A stretch of 64,000 bases of DNA from JB111 sp049856175. Its GTDB lineage: Bacteria; Actinomycetota; Actinomycetes; Actinomycetales; Actinomycetaceae. The notes under the pieces are model-generated. The model was not told the DNA's origin. It made no database searches and saw only the letters and a list, made by a program, of their open reading frames with translations. This document shows positions 55,995-63,240 of the stretch, piece by piece; the first letter of the stretch is position 1; every line of letters starts with the position of its first letter. The DNA lies in contig NZ_JBNDNA010000010.1 of the NCBI RefSeq assembly GCF_049856175.1, positions 62,001 through 126,000 of the forward strand, written 5' to 3'. A program made the translations under genes and the position numbers.

Positions 55995-57460
55995 GTCGTC
56001 CGTGCCTCCGTCGTCCCGGCGCCCACTCGCAGGCGCGCCTCCACCCGCCACCCAGTATCCGTCGGTCCGGCCACGACGTTGCCGTCGAACACGGCGGCGC
56101 GCTCGCGGATGCCGATGAGACCTCGGCCCGACCCGCCGGACGCGGGCGGCTCGTCGCCGGAGACGTTCTCCACCGTGATCGTCACCTGCCCGGCCGTGCG
56201 CGCCACCGTCACCGTGATCGAGGGCGAGCCGGGCGCGTAGCGCAGCACGTTGGTCAGGCACTCCTGGACGATGCGGTAGACCGTGAGGCTGAGCGTCGTG
56301 TCGTCGGGCAGCGGCGGGCCGGTGATGGTGACCGTCACCGGGAGGCCCGCCCCACGGAAGGACTCGACGAGGGTCTCGATGTCCCCGACCACGGGCTGCG
56401 GTGCCAGAGGGGCGTGGGCGCCAGGCAGGCCCGACCCGGCCCCGACGGCCGGTCCGGTCCCCGCGTCGTCGCGGAGCATGCCCACCATCCGTCGGGTGTC
56501 GCCGAGGGCCTCACGCCCGGTGCCGGCCAGTCGCTCGAGGGCCGCGCGCGCACGAGCGGGGTCGCGGTCCATCGTGCGTACCGCACCGTCGGCGAGCGTG
56601 ACCATGACGGACAGGGAGTGCGCCAGCACGTCGTGCATCTCGCGCGCGATCCGGGTGCGCTCCGAGCTCACCGCGAGCTGCTCACGCTGGTCCCGCTCGA
56701 GCGCGAGGCGGCGGGCCCGGTCGCCGAGCTGTACGACGCGTCGCCGGCGTTCGCGCAGGTTCGAGCCCACGAGCGCGGCGACCGTGACGATGCCGGCGGC
56801 CTCGGCCCCGTCGAGGAGCCGGGTGCCCTCCCCACCGAAGGACAGGTTGGCGAGCACCGCGAAGGCGCTCGCGGACACGGCGGCGACGAGCGTGGTCCGG
56901 CCGGGCCGGTCGAGGCCGATCGTGAGGATGAGGACCGCGACGGCGATGATCTCGACCGGCGCGATGCGCGGCGTCGACAGGACGTCGAAGACCGGCATCG
57001 GGACCGAAGGGTCGTAGGACCAGACGGTGACGACCGCCGGGTCGGGCTCGAGCCCGGAGTCGCCGAGGCGCGCGAGGACGGGGACGACGAGGGCCGTGCC
57101 GAGGAGCACGAGCGGTGCGCGGCGGCGCAGGAGGACAGCCGATCCCAGGACGAGGGTCTGGATGATGCCGAGCACGGCGACCGGGGTGTACTGCTCGAGC
57201 GCCGCGATGATCGCCAGGCCCAGCATGACGGCGACGTAGGCGGTGGCGAGCGTGAGGTCGAGGACGACCGGGTTGCGGGCGACGGCCCGCCCGAGCGCCC
57301 CGAGCGGCACGGGGTCGGCGTCGGTCTCCGACCCGGTCGCGACCCGTGCCTCGAGGTCCGCACGCACCTGGGCGGGAGCCCCGCGGACCGTGCCCGGCGC
57401 GACCGGCCGTCCGGCCGGCGCCCCGGGCGGGCCGCCGGGCGTGACCTCGTCGACCGCCAC
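55991..57460 (-). CDS. Sensor histidine kinase (HisKA_3 family)
   Basis: A 489-residue kinase. The cytosolic N-terminal 65 residues are Pro/Gly-rich. About six transmembrane helices lie at 68-250 without a large external domain, so it may sense membrane state or a membrane-embedded signal. The dimerisation/phospho-acceptor box is RTRIAREMHDVLAHSLSVMV (His in EMHD), followed by LSLTVYRIVQECLTNVLRYA (N box) and GGSGRGLIGIRERAAVFDGN (G box). This is the DesK/LiaS-like class. GTG 57460 starts eight bases after the permease stop, and its stop overlaps the response-regulator ATG. Confidence 0.93.
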   Translation of the reverse strand: MAVDEVTPGGPPGAPAGRPVAPGTVRGAPAQVRADLEARVATGSETDADPVPLGALGRAVARNPVVLDLTLATAYVAVMLGLAIIAALEQYTPVAVLGIIQTLVLGSAVLLRRRAPLVLLGTALVVPVLARLGDSGLEPDPAVVTVWSYDPSVPMPVFDVLSTPRIAPVEIIAVAVLILTIGLDRPGRTTLVAAVSASAFAVLANLSFGGEGTRLLDGAEAAGIVTVAALVGSNLRERRRRVVQLGDRARRLALERDQREQLAVSSERTRIAREMHDVLAHSLSVMVTLADGAVRTMDRDPARARAALERLAGTGREALGDTRRMVGMLRDDAGTGPAVGAGSGLPGAHAPLAPQPVVGDIETLVESFRGAGLPVTVTITGPPLPDDTTLSLTVYRIVQECLTNVLRYAPGSPSITVTVARTAGQVTITVENVSGDEPPASGGSGRGLIGIRERAAVFDGNVVAGPTDTGWRVEARLRVGAGTTEARTT

Positions 57461-57468
57461 CAGCGCCG

Positions 57469-58296
57469 TCAGGCGTCCCGGCGGACCAGGACTGCTCCGC
57501 CGACGGCGAGGGAGACCGCCGCCCAGGCGGTCGAGACCAACGCGCCGACCCCGTCGGAGTACGCCTTCTCCATCCCGAGCATCCCGACCTCGGGCGCGAG
57601 GTAGTCCGCGGCCACGTTGGAGGGCAGCAGGTCACGGATCGTGGCCACCCACTCCCACGGCAGCAGCTCGAGGATGATGGGCACGAGCATGAGCAGCACG
57701 AGCACGGCGGAGATGCCCCCCGCCGTGGACCGGAAGATCGCGCCGAAGCCCACCCCGACGATCCCGCAGGTCACGGTGTAGAGGACGAACAGGGCGATGA
57801 CCTGCCACGTGCCGCTGTCGGTCAGGCTCACGCCCTGCCCCAGGGCGTCGCTGATGTAGGGGTTGCCGACGGCCCACGTCGCGAGGAACGCGACCAGGGT
57901 CTGCACCGCGAGGGCGATGACGATGAGGACCGTCTTGGCGGAGAGCACGGCGATGCGGCTCGGCTGCGCGGCGAGCGTGGAGCGGATCATCCCGGTGGAG
58001 TACTCCGACGTCATCGTCAGCACGCCGAGGATGGCGGACGTCGTCGCGAGGAGCCCGGCCACCAGCACGAGCAGGTAGACGCCGTCGATGTCCCCCAGCC
58101 CCGGGAACCCGGCCTGGTCGATCGAGTCGGTGATGCCCCAGACGGTGGCCCACTGGAACGCCACGTAGAGGACCACGCCGATGCCGAGGACCCACCACGT
58201 CGAGCGCAGCGAGAAGAACTTGATGAGCTCGGCCCTCAGCGTGCCGAACCAGGTGACCCTGCCGGTGGGTGCCGGCGGTGCGACGGCGGTGCTCAT
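57469..58296 (-). CDS. ABC-2 family permease
   Basis: A 275-residue membrane subunit with six helices: STWWVLGIGVVLYVAFQWAT, VYLLVLVAGLLATTSAILGV, TVLIVIALAVQTLVAFLATW, VIALFVLYTVTCGIVGVGFG and others. LTMTSEYSTGMIRSTLAAQP is the conserved ABC-2 coupling segment (TSEYxxGMIRxTL). It pairs with the ATPase whose stop overlaps its ATG by four bases. Such ATPase-permease pairs next to a DesK-type kinase usually export antimicrobial peptides, lipids or drugs. The first helix is preceded by a 25-residue cytosolic start. Confidence 0.9.
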   Translation of the reverse strand: MSTAVAPPAPTGRVTWFGTLRAELIKFFSLRSTWWVLGIGVVLYVAFQWATVWGITDSIDQAGFPGLGDIDGVYLLVLVAGLLATTSAILGVLTMTSEYSTGMIRSTLAAQPSRIAVLSAKTVLIVIALAVQTLVAFLATWAVGNPYISDALGQGVSLTDSGTWQVIALFVLYTVTCGIVGVGFGAIFRSTAGGISAVLVLLMLVPIILELLPWEWVATIRDLLPSNVAADYLAPEVGMLGMEKAYSDGVGALVSTAWAAVSLAVGGAVLVRRDA

Positions 58297-59219
58297 CGGG
58301 CCACCTCGCTGCGTCCGGTCTCGCCCGCGCGGTACTCGACCGAGTCGTGCGTGAGGGTCATGAACGCCTGCTCCAGGCTCGCGCTGCGGGGGCTGAGCTC
58401 GTGCAGCGCGACGCCGGCGTGCAGCGCGGCGTCGCCGATCTGCGGCGCGGCGACGTCCTCGACCTCGATCGTCTCGGCGTCGACCCGGCGGATCGTCGCC
58501 TGCTGCGGGAGGGTGCCGAGGAGCTGGTCGATCCCGGGGGAGCGGACGACGACGACGGGCCGAACGGACGCGTCGATGACGTCCTTGACGGGCCCCCCGG
58601 TGATGATGCGGCCCTTGCCGATGACGAGGAGCTGGTCCGCCGTCATGCTCATCTCGCTCATGAGGTGGGAGGAGATGAAGACGGTGCGGCCCTCCTCCGC
58701 GAGCCGGCGGACGAGCGTGCGGACCCACTGCACGCCCTCGGGGTCCAGGCCGTTGACCGGCTCGTCGAGGATGAGGACCTTCGGGTCACCGAGCAGCGCG
58801 GCGGCGATGCCGAGGCGCTGCCCCATGCCGAGGGAGAAGCCACCGACCCGCTTCTTCGCGACCCTGCCGATGCCGGCGAGCTCGATGACCTCGTCGACGC
58901 GTCGGCGGCCGATGCCGTGCGTGGTTGCCAGCGCCCGCAGGTGCGAGCGCGCGCTGCGACCGGGGTGGACGGCCTTCGCCTCGAGGAGGGCGCCGACCTC
59001 GTGCAGCGGCGCCCGCAGGTCCTGGTAGCGCTTCCCGTCGATCGTCACGCTCCCGGCGGTGGGCCGGTCGAGCCCGATCATCATCCGCATCGTCGTCGAC
59101 TTGCCGGATCCGTTCGGGCCGAGGAAGCCGGTCACGGTCCCCGGGTGGATCTGGAAGCTCACCTGGTCGACGGCGAGCGTGTGCCCGTACCGTTTCGTCA
59201 GTCCCTGGGCCTCGATCAT
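58293..59219 (-). CDS. ABC transporter ATPase (drug/lantibiotic export type)
   Basis: A 308-residue ATPase. Walker A GPNGSGKSTT, Q-loop region VGALLEAKAVHPGRSARSHL (the form typical of BcrA-like ATPases), signature FSLGMGQRLG, Walker B VLILDEPVNGLDPEGVQW and H-loop FISSHLMSEM. A C-terminal domain of about 90 residues follows. It begins a four-gene operon: ATPase, permease, kinase, regulator. ATG 59219 is the first Met that fits the family; the longer frame to 59417 runs into the 13-bp repeats and is not real. The likely job is self-induced export or resistance; the substrate is unknown. Confidence 0.93.
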   Translation of the reverse strand: MIEAQGLTKRYGHTLAVDQVSFQIHPGTVTGFLGPNGSGKSTTMRMMIGLDRPTAGSVTIDGKRYQDLRAPLHEVGALLEAKAVHPGRSARSHLRALATTHGIGRRRVDEVIELAGIGRVAKKRVGGFSLGMGQRLGIAAALLGDPKVLILDEPVNGLDPEGVQWVRTLVRRLAEEGRTVFISSHLMSEMSMTADQLLVIGKGRIITGGPVKDVIDASVRPVVVVRSPGIDQLLGTLPQQATIRRVDAETIEVEDVAAPQIGDAALHAGVALHELSPRSASLEQAFMTLTHDSVEYRAGETGRSEVAR

Positions 59220-59336
59220 CTGGCGTCCCCTCGCGGGTCGGTCCGTCCGCGCGGCCGTTGCCGGCGGTGTGTTGCCCGCCAACCTAGTACGTGGCCCCTG
59301 CCGACCGGCACCCAGGACCGCACCGGACGGTGTCCC

Positions 59337-59423
59337 GGCACGGAGGCGCGGCACGGAGGCGCGGCACGGAGGCGCGGCACGACGCCGGGCACGACGCCGG
59401 GCACGGGCGCGTGGCACGACGCG
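59337..59423. repeat. 13-bp tandem repeat (GGCACGGAGGCGC and variants)
   Basis: Three exact GGCACGGAGGCGC units (59337-59375), two GGCACGACGCCG units (59376-59399) and two more variants to 59423. It lies in the 347-base divergent gap between the ABC ATPase and Bax inhibitor genes. Confidence 0.85.
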
Positions 59424-59480
59424 CTACGCCCTGGGGTGAACTCACCCGGACGCACGCTGTCCTCGCGCGCGAGAACCGAT

Positions 59481-59486
59481 ACTCTG
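59481..59486 (+). promoter_or_regulatory. Candidate -10 of the Bax inhibitor-1 gene
   Basis: TACTCT about 80 bases before the start. A loose -35 (CTGTCC-like) is at about 59457. The remaining gap sequence shows no gene. Confidence 0.35.
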
Positions 59487-59566
59487 GGGTGGAGACACGC
59501 CGTCGGCGGACGACGTCGGTAGCGACACCCAGAACGCCCCCGTGCCTCAGCGGGTAGGAGGATCCC

Positions 59567-60469
59567 TTGAGCAACCCATACTTCAACCGGAGCGTGTTCT
59601 CCGACGATCCACGCCAGCGCAGTCGTGCCGGTGCCGGCACCAGCACGGTGCAGCAGGGCTACGCGCAGCCGGGCTATGGCCAGCCGGGCCAGGGCTACGG
59701 CCAGCAGACCCAGCCGGGCGCGACGCCCATGGGCGGGTTCGAGCAGCAGTACGCCGGTGCCGCGGCCGGACCGGTCGACACCGGTCGTCTGACGATCGAC
59801 GACGTCATCGTCAAGTCCGGGATCGTCCTCGGCACCGTCATCCTCGTCGGCCTTGCCACCGCGTTCCTCGTGCCGATCGAGTCCGCGATGGCCCCGATGC
59901 TCATCGGTGCGATCGGTGGGCTGGTTCTGGGGCTCGTCAACGCCTTCCGGCGCAACCCGAGCCCGGGCCTCATCCTCGCCTACGCGGGGCTCCAGGGCCT
60001 GTTCCTCGGTGCCTTCTCCATGGTCATGGAGGGCATGTTCCCGGGCATCGTCATCCAGGCGGTCCTCGCCACGTTCGCGGTCGCCACGGTCACGCTGCTG
60101 CTCTACACGTCCCGCGCGGTGCGCGTGACGCCCAAGCTCACGCGCTTCATGCTCATCGGCATGGTCAGCTACGGCCTGTTCTCCCTGGTCAACCTCGGTC
60201 TCATGCTCTTCGGCGTCTCGGACGACCCGTGGGGCCTGCGGACCGGCGTCGAGATCATGGGCATCCCGCTCGGCATCCTCGTCGGCGCGTTCGCGGTGCT
60301 GCTGGCCTGCTTCAGCCTGCTGCACGACTTCGACTCCATCGAGCGCGGCGTCAAGGCGGGCGTGCCGAGCCGGTACGCGTGGGCCGCGGCCTTCGGTCTG
60401 GCCGTCACGCTCATCTGGCTCTACCTCGAGATCCTGCGCATCCTCGCGATCATCCGGGGCGGCGACTGA
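59567..60469 (+). CDS. Bax inhibitor-1/YccA family membrane protein
   Basis: A 300-residue protein. The N-terminal 70 residues are hydrophilic and Gln/Gly/Tyr-rich (YAQPGYGQPGQGYGQQTQPG), a low-complexity domain common in actinobacterial members. About seven transmembrane helices follow, with LTIDDVIVKSGIVLGTVILV, GLILAYAGLQGLFLGAFSMV, and the conserved end LLHDFDSIERGVKAGVPSRY with its aspartates (the pH-sensing Asp pair of bacterial BI-1 homologues) and WAAAFGLAVTLIWLYLEILR. Bacterial homologues are pH-sensitive Ca2+ leak channels; the role here is inferred. The start is TTG 59567, five bases after AGGAGG. An 18-20-bp terminator stem follows. Confidence 0.92.
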   Translation: MSNPYFNRSVFSDDPRQRSRAGAGTSTVQQGYAQPGYGQPGQGYGQQTQPGATPMGGFEQQYAGAAAGPVDTGRLTIDDVIVKSGIVLGTVILVGLATAFLVPIESAMAPMLIGAIGGLVLGLVNAFRRNPSPGLILAYAGLQGLFLGAFSMVMEGMFPGIVIQAVLATFAVATVTLLLYTSRAVRVTPKLTRFMLIGMVSYGLFSLVNLGLMLFGVSDDPWGLRTGVEIMGIPLGILVGAFAVLLACFSLLHDFDSIERGVKAGVPSRYAWAAAFGLAVTLIWLYLEILRILAIIRGGD

Positions 60470-60485
60470 TCCCGCCCACCCGCTG

Positions 60486-60527
60486 ACGACGGCGGCCGGT
60501 CACCCTCGGGTGACCGGCCGCCGTCGT
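60486..60527. terminator. Strong bidirectional terminator
   Basis: A 20-bp perfect inverted repeat (60486-60505 with 60508-60527) with a two-base centre; the core is GGCGGCCGGTCACCC. It lies between the convergent Bax inhibitor and FKBP genes. Confidence 0.85.
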
Positions 60528-60563
60528 TCGTCGTCCGCCCGCTCCCGGGCGGCGACAGCTGTG

Positions 60564-60974
60564 TCAGTGGCGCTCGACGCCCACGATGTCGATGACGAAC
60601 ACGAGAGTGTCGCCGCCGCCGATGCCGGCCTGCGGGACGCCCCGCTCGCCGTAGCCGTGCTCCGGCGGGATCGACAGCAGCACCCGCGAGCCGACGGTCT
60701 TGCCCGGCAGGCCCTCGTCCCAGCCGCCGATGACGACGCCCATCCCGATGGGGAACGAGATCGTCTCGCCGCGCGGGTACGAGCTGTCGAAGACGCCGCC
60801 GCCCCACACCTGCCCGTGGTAGTTGACGACGATCGTGTCGCCGGCCTCGACGACCTCGCCGTCGCCGGCGGACAGGACCTCGACCTGGAGGCCCTCGGGT
60901 GCGGCGGGGGTCGGGAACGTGAGCGTCGGGCTCTCACCGAAGGAGCCGGACGCGGTGGGCAGCTGCTCGGACAT
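60564..60974 (-). CDS. FKBP-type peptidyl-prolyl cis-trans isomerase
   Basis: A 136-residue cytosolic FKBP. Conserved parts: GDTIVVNYHGQVWGGGVFDS, FPIGMGVVIGGWDEGLPGKT, VGSRVLLSIPPEHGYGERGV (the PPEHGYG loop) and GGDTLVFVIDIVGV. All main drug/proline-pocket residues are present, and there is no signal peptide or TM helix, so it acts in the cytosol. ATG 60974 follows GAGAGGACG; the frame upstream is open but has no ribosome site. TAGCGT on the minus strand at 61026-61021 is a likely -10. Confidence 0.93.
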   Translation of the reverse strand: MSEQLPTASGSFGESPTLTFPTPAAPEGLQVEVLSAGDGEVVEAGDTIVVNYHGQVWGGGVFDSSYPRGETISFPIGMGVVIGGWDEGLPGKTVGSRVLLSIPPEHGYGERGVPQAGIGGGDTLVFVIDIVGVERH

Positions 60975-61020
60975 GGACGTCCTCTCGTCTGGGGAGCCGC
61001 ACGGGGCGGCGGGTGCGTCC

Positions 61021-61026
61021 ACGCTA
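61021..61026 (-). promoter_or_regulatory. Candidate -10 of the FKBP gene
   Basis: TAGCGT on the minus strand, 46 bases before the ATG. It is the same hexamer as in the eno promoter. No clear -35. Confidence 0.4.
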
Positions 61027-61154
61027 CGTGAGGGGCGGCTCCGGCCGAGCACGGATCCGCGGAGCGCGGAACCGCGACGCGTGGGGCCCACGGCGTACAG
61101 GTCCGCGGAGACGTCCCCGCCGTGCACCGCGGCCCGGCGGGGCGAGCCCCACCG

Positions 61155-61784
61155 TCACCCCGGGTCGACGAAGCCCGAGGTGAACGCCCGCACCACCGCC
61201 TGCGTGCGGTCGCGGACGTCGAGCTTGGTCAGCAGCGAGCGGACGTGGGACTTCACGGTCTCGACCCCGAGGAACAGCTCGGCCCCGATCTCGGCGTTGC
61301 TCAGCCCCTGGGCGAGCAGTCGCAGGACGTCCTCCTCGCGCGCCGACAGCGCGGGCAGCCGGGACCGCTCGGGGCCCGTGCGGCGCACGAGGTCCTTGAT
61401 CGACCGGGGCAGGAGGACCCCGTCGCTGGTGGCGACCGTGCGCACGGCGTGGACCAGCTGATCCGCGCCCGCCCGCTTGAGCAGGAACCCGTGCGCGCCG
61501 GCCTCGAGCGCGTCGAGCACGTACGAGTCGTGCTCGAACGTCGTGACCACGAGGATGCGCGGTGCGCCGTCGAGCCGCAGCAGCCGCCGGGTGGCCTCGA
61601 TCCCGTCGATCCCCGGCATGCGCACGTCCATGACGACGACGTCGGGGGCGAGCCGGCGCGTGACCTCGACGGCGGCCGCCCCGTCCTCGGCCTCCCCGAC
61701 GACGTCGAGGCCCTCGGCCCGCAGGATCGCCGTGAAGCCGGAGCGCACCATCGCGTCGTCGTCGACGACGAGGACCGTGGTCAT
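61155..61784 (-). CDS. NarL/LuxR-type response regulator
   Basis: A 209-residue regulator. Receiver: TVLVVDDDAMVRSGF, DVVVMDVRMPGIDGIEATRR (Asp), ILVVTTFEHDSYVLDALEAG and AHGFLLKRAGADQLVHAVRT (Lys). LuxR domain: LPALSAREEDVLRLLAQGLS, NAEIGAELFLGVETVKSHVR. It lacks the long linker of the 55290 paralogue. ATG 61784 overlaps the kinase stop by four bases, so it is its cognate partner. No target gene is adjacent downstream; the divergent membrane gene at 63241 is a candidate. Confidence 0.93.
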   Translation of the reverse strand: MTTVLVVDDDAMVRSGFTAILRAEGLDVVGEAEDGAAAVEVTRRLAPDVVVMDVRMPGIDGIEATRRLLRLDGAPRILVVTTFEHDSYVLDALEAGAHGFLLKRAGADQLVHAVRTVATSDGVLLPRSIKDLVRRTGPERSRLPALSAREEDVLRLLAQGLSNAEIGAELFLGVETVKSHVRSLLTKLDVRDRTQAVVRAFTSGFVDPG

Positions 61785-63133
61785 GCTGCCTCCCCGGTGC
61801 GTGCGGGCAGGTGCGCCTCGAGCCGCCAGACCGGGTCGGACCCGGTGTCCGCCGGTCCGACGTCGAGGCTCCCTCCGCAGCCGGCGAGTCGCTCGCGCAT
61901 GCCGACAAGCCCGCGACCGCCGCGCCGGCGGTCGGCCCCGTGGTCGGCCGCGGGATCGGGGCCACGGTCCGTCTCGCGGTCCGCGGGCAGCCCGTTGACG
62001 AGGAGGATCTCGATCCGGCCGTCGACGACCCGCACGTGCCCGGACGTGGCGCCGTCACCGTGCCGCCGGGCGTTGGTCAGGCCCTCCTGGACGATCCGGT
62101 AGGCGGTGGCGGCCGGTCCGGGGTCGAGAGCAACGTCGACGTCGACGACGACCGCACCCGTCCCGTCCGGCCCGAGGTCGCCGAGCAGGTCGACCACCCG
62201 GCCCAGGTCGCCGGAGGGCCCGCGCACCGCGCCCGACGCCGGGTCGGCCGCCCCCGGACCTGCCCCCGACGGCGTCGTCCGCGACGGCCCGATCCCCGAC
62301 GCCGACCCGGGCGCGGGTGCCGCGTCCGGCCCGGGGGCGTCGGCCCTGCGCAGCGTCCCCAGGACCTCGTCGAGCTCGGCCACCGCGCGGCGCGTGGTCT
62401 CGGCGATCCGCCCGAGCGCCTCGCGCGCGAACGCCGGATCGTCGTCCGCGACCCGTGCCCCGGCCTCCGCCTGGACACCGATGGCGGTCAGCGCGTGCCC
62501 CACGGAGTCGTGCAGCTCGCGGGCGAGGTCGTTGGCCCTGACCAGGCGGGCGCGCTCCCGCTCGGCGTGCGCGAGCCGGTCCGCGGGCGTCGGGGAGAGC
62601 ACCCGCAGGGCCAGGCGCTCGAGCAGCACCACGAGCAGCGGCTGCAGGGCGAGCCCCGCGACGAGGCACACCACCCCGAGCCCCACCAGCACCGCCTGGT
62701 GCGCGCCGAGAAGGATGAACGGCAGCGTGCCCGCGCGGGACCCGGGTGCCAGCGCGGCGACGACGAGCACCACCCCCTGCGGAACCGCCCACAGGAGCGC
62801 ACCGAGGGAGAGGGTCCCGAGGACGATGACGACGAGCGCCCACAGCAGGCCGCGCGTCCGCGCCTCGAGGGACGTGGTGTCGACGGGCTCCGGCAGGTCG
62901 ACCTTGAGCAGGCCGCGCGCGAGCGCGACCTCGGCCGTGCGGACCGGCGGGGCGAGCAGCAGCGCCCCGATCACCGCCACCGAGGCGAGCACGAGAACGG
63001 TCACCGCCACCCGCGCGGGGCCGTCGGAGGAGAGGATCGTGCTCACGAACCCGAACGCGAGCCACCCGACGAGCGCGCCGCAGGCGCCGCCCACCATGAG
63101 GTGGAGCAGCCCTCGGATCCAGCGGCCCGCCAC
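61781..63133 (-). CDS. Sensor histidine kinase (HisKA_3 family)
   Basis: A 450-residue kinase with four or more transmembrane helices (at about 10-37, 42-65, 90-115 and 130-170), then VRANDLARELHDSVGHALTA (His box), PAATAYRIVQEGLTNARRHG (N box) and GGRGLVGMRERLAGCGGSLD (G box). Between the His box and N box is a 60-residue Pro/Gly/Ala/Asp-rich insertion (DAAPAPGSASGIGPSRTTPS). A second polar insertion occurs between N and G boxes (ETDRGPDPAADHGADRRRGG). GTG 63133 is the best start; ATG 63097 is an alternative. It is paired with the 61155 response regulator and divergent from a membrane gene. Confidence 0.9.
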   Translation of the reverse strand: MAGRWIRGLLHLMVGGACGALVGWLAFGFVSTILSSDGPARVAVTVLVLASVAVIGALLLAPPVRTAEVALARGLLKVDLPEPVDTTSLEARTRGLLWALVVIVLGTLSLGALLWAVPQGVVLVVAALAPGSRAGTLPFILLGAHQAVLVGLGVVCLVAGLALQPLLVVLLERLALRVLSPTPADRLAHAERERARLVRANDLARELHDSVGHALTAIGVQAEAGARVADDDPAFAREALGRIAETTRRAVAELDEVLGTLRRADAPGPDAAPAPGSASGIGPSRTTPSGAGPGAADPASGAVRGPSGDLGRVVDLLGDLGPDGTGAVVVDVDVALDPGPAATAYRIVQEGLTNARRHGDGATSGHVRVVDGRIEILLVNGLPADRETDRGPDPAADHGADRRRGGRGLVGMRERLAGCGGSLDVGPADTGSDPVWRLEAHLPARTGEAA

Positions 63134-63167
63134 CGGTCCATCGTGGCAGCCCTCGCCGCGCACGGGA

Positions 63168-63183
63168 TCCCTCGCGCGAGGGA
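63168..63183. promoter_or_regulatory. 16-bp perfect palindrome in a divergent promoter region
   Basis: TCCCTCGCGCGAGGGA is self-complementary and lies between the kinase start and the membrane gene at 63241. It is a likely dimer-binding operator, perhaps for the adjacent response regulator. Confidence 0.5.
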
Positions 63184-63240
63184 GCACGTCCACCCGCACG
63201 GGGGTGGTGGGGGCGCTCCGGCCGGCGGGACCGTACCGGC

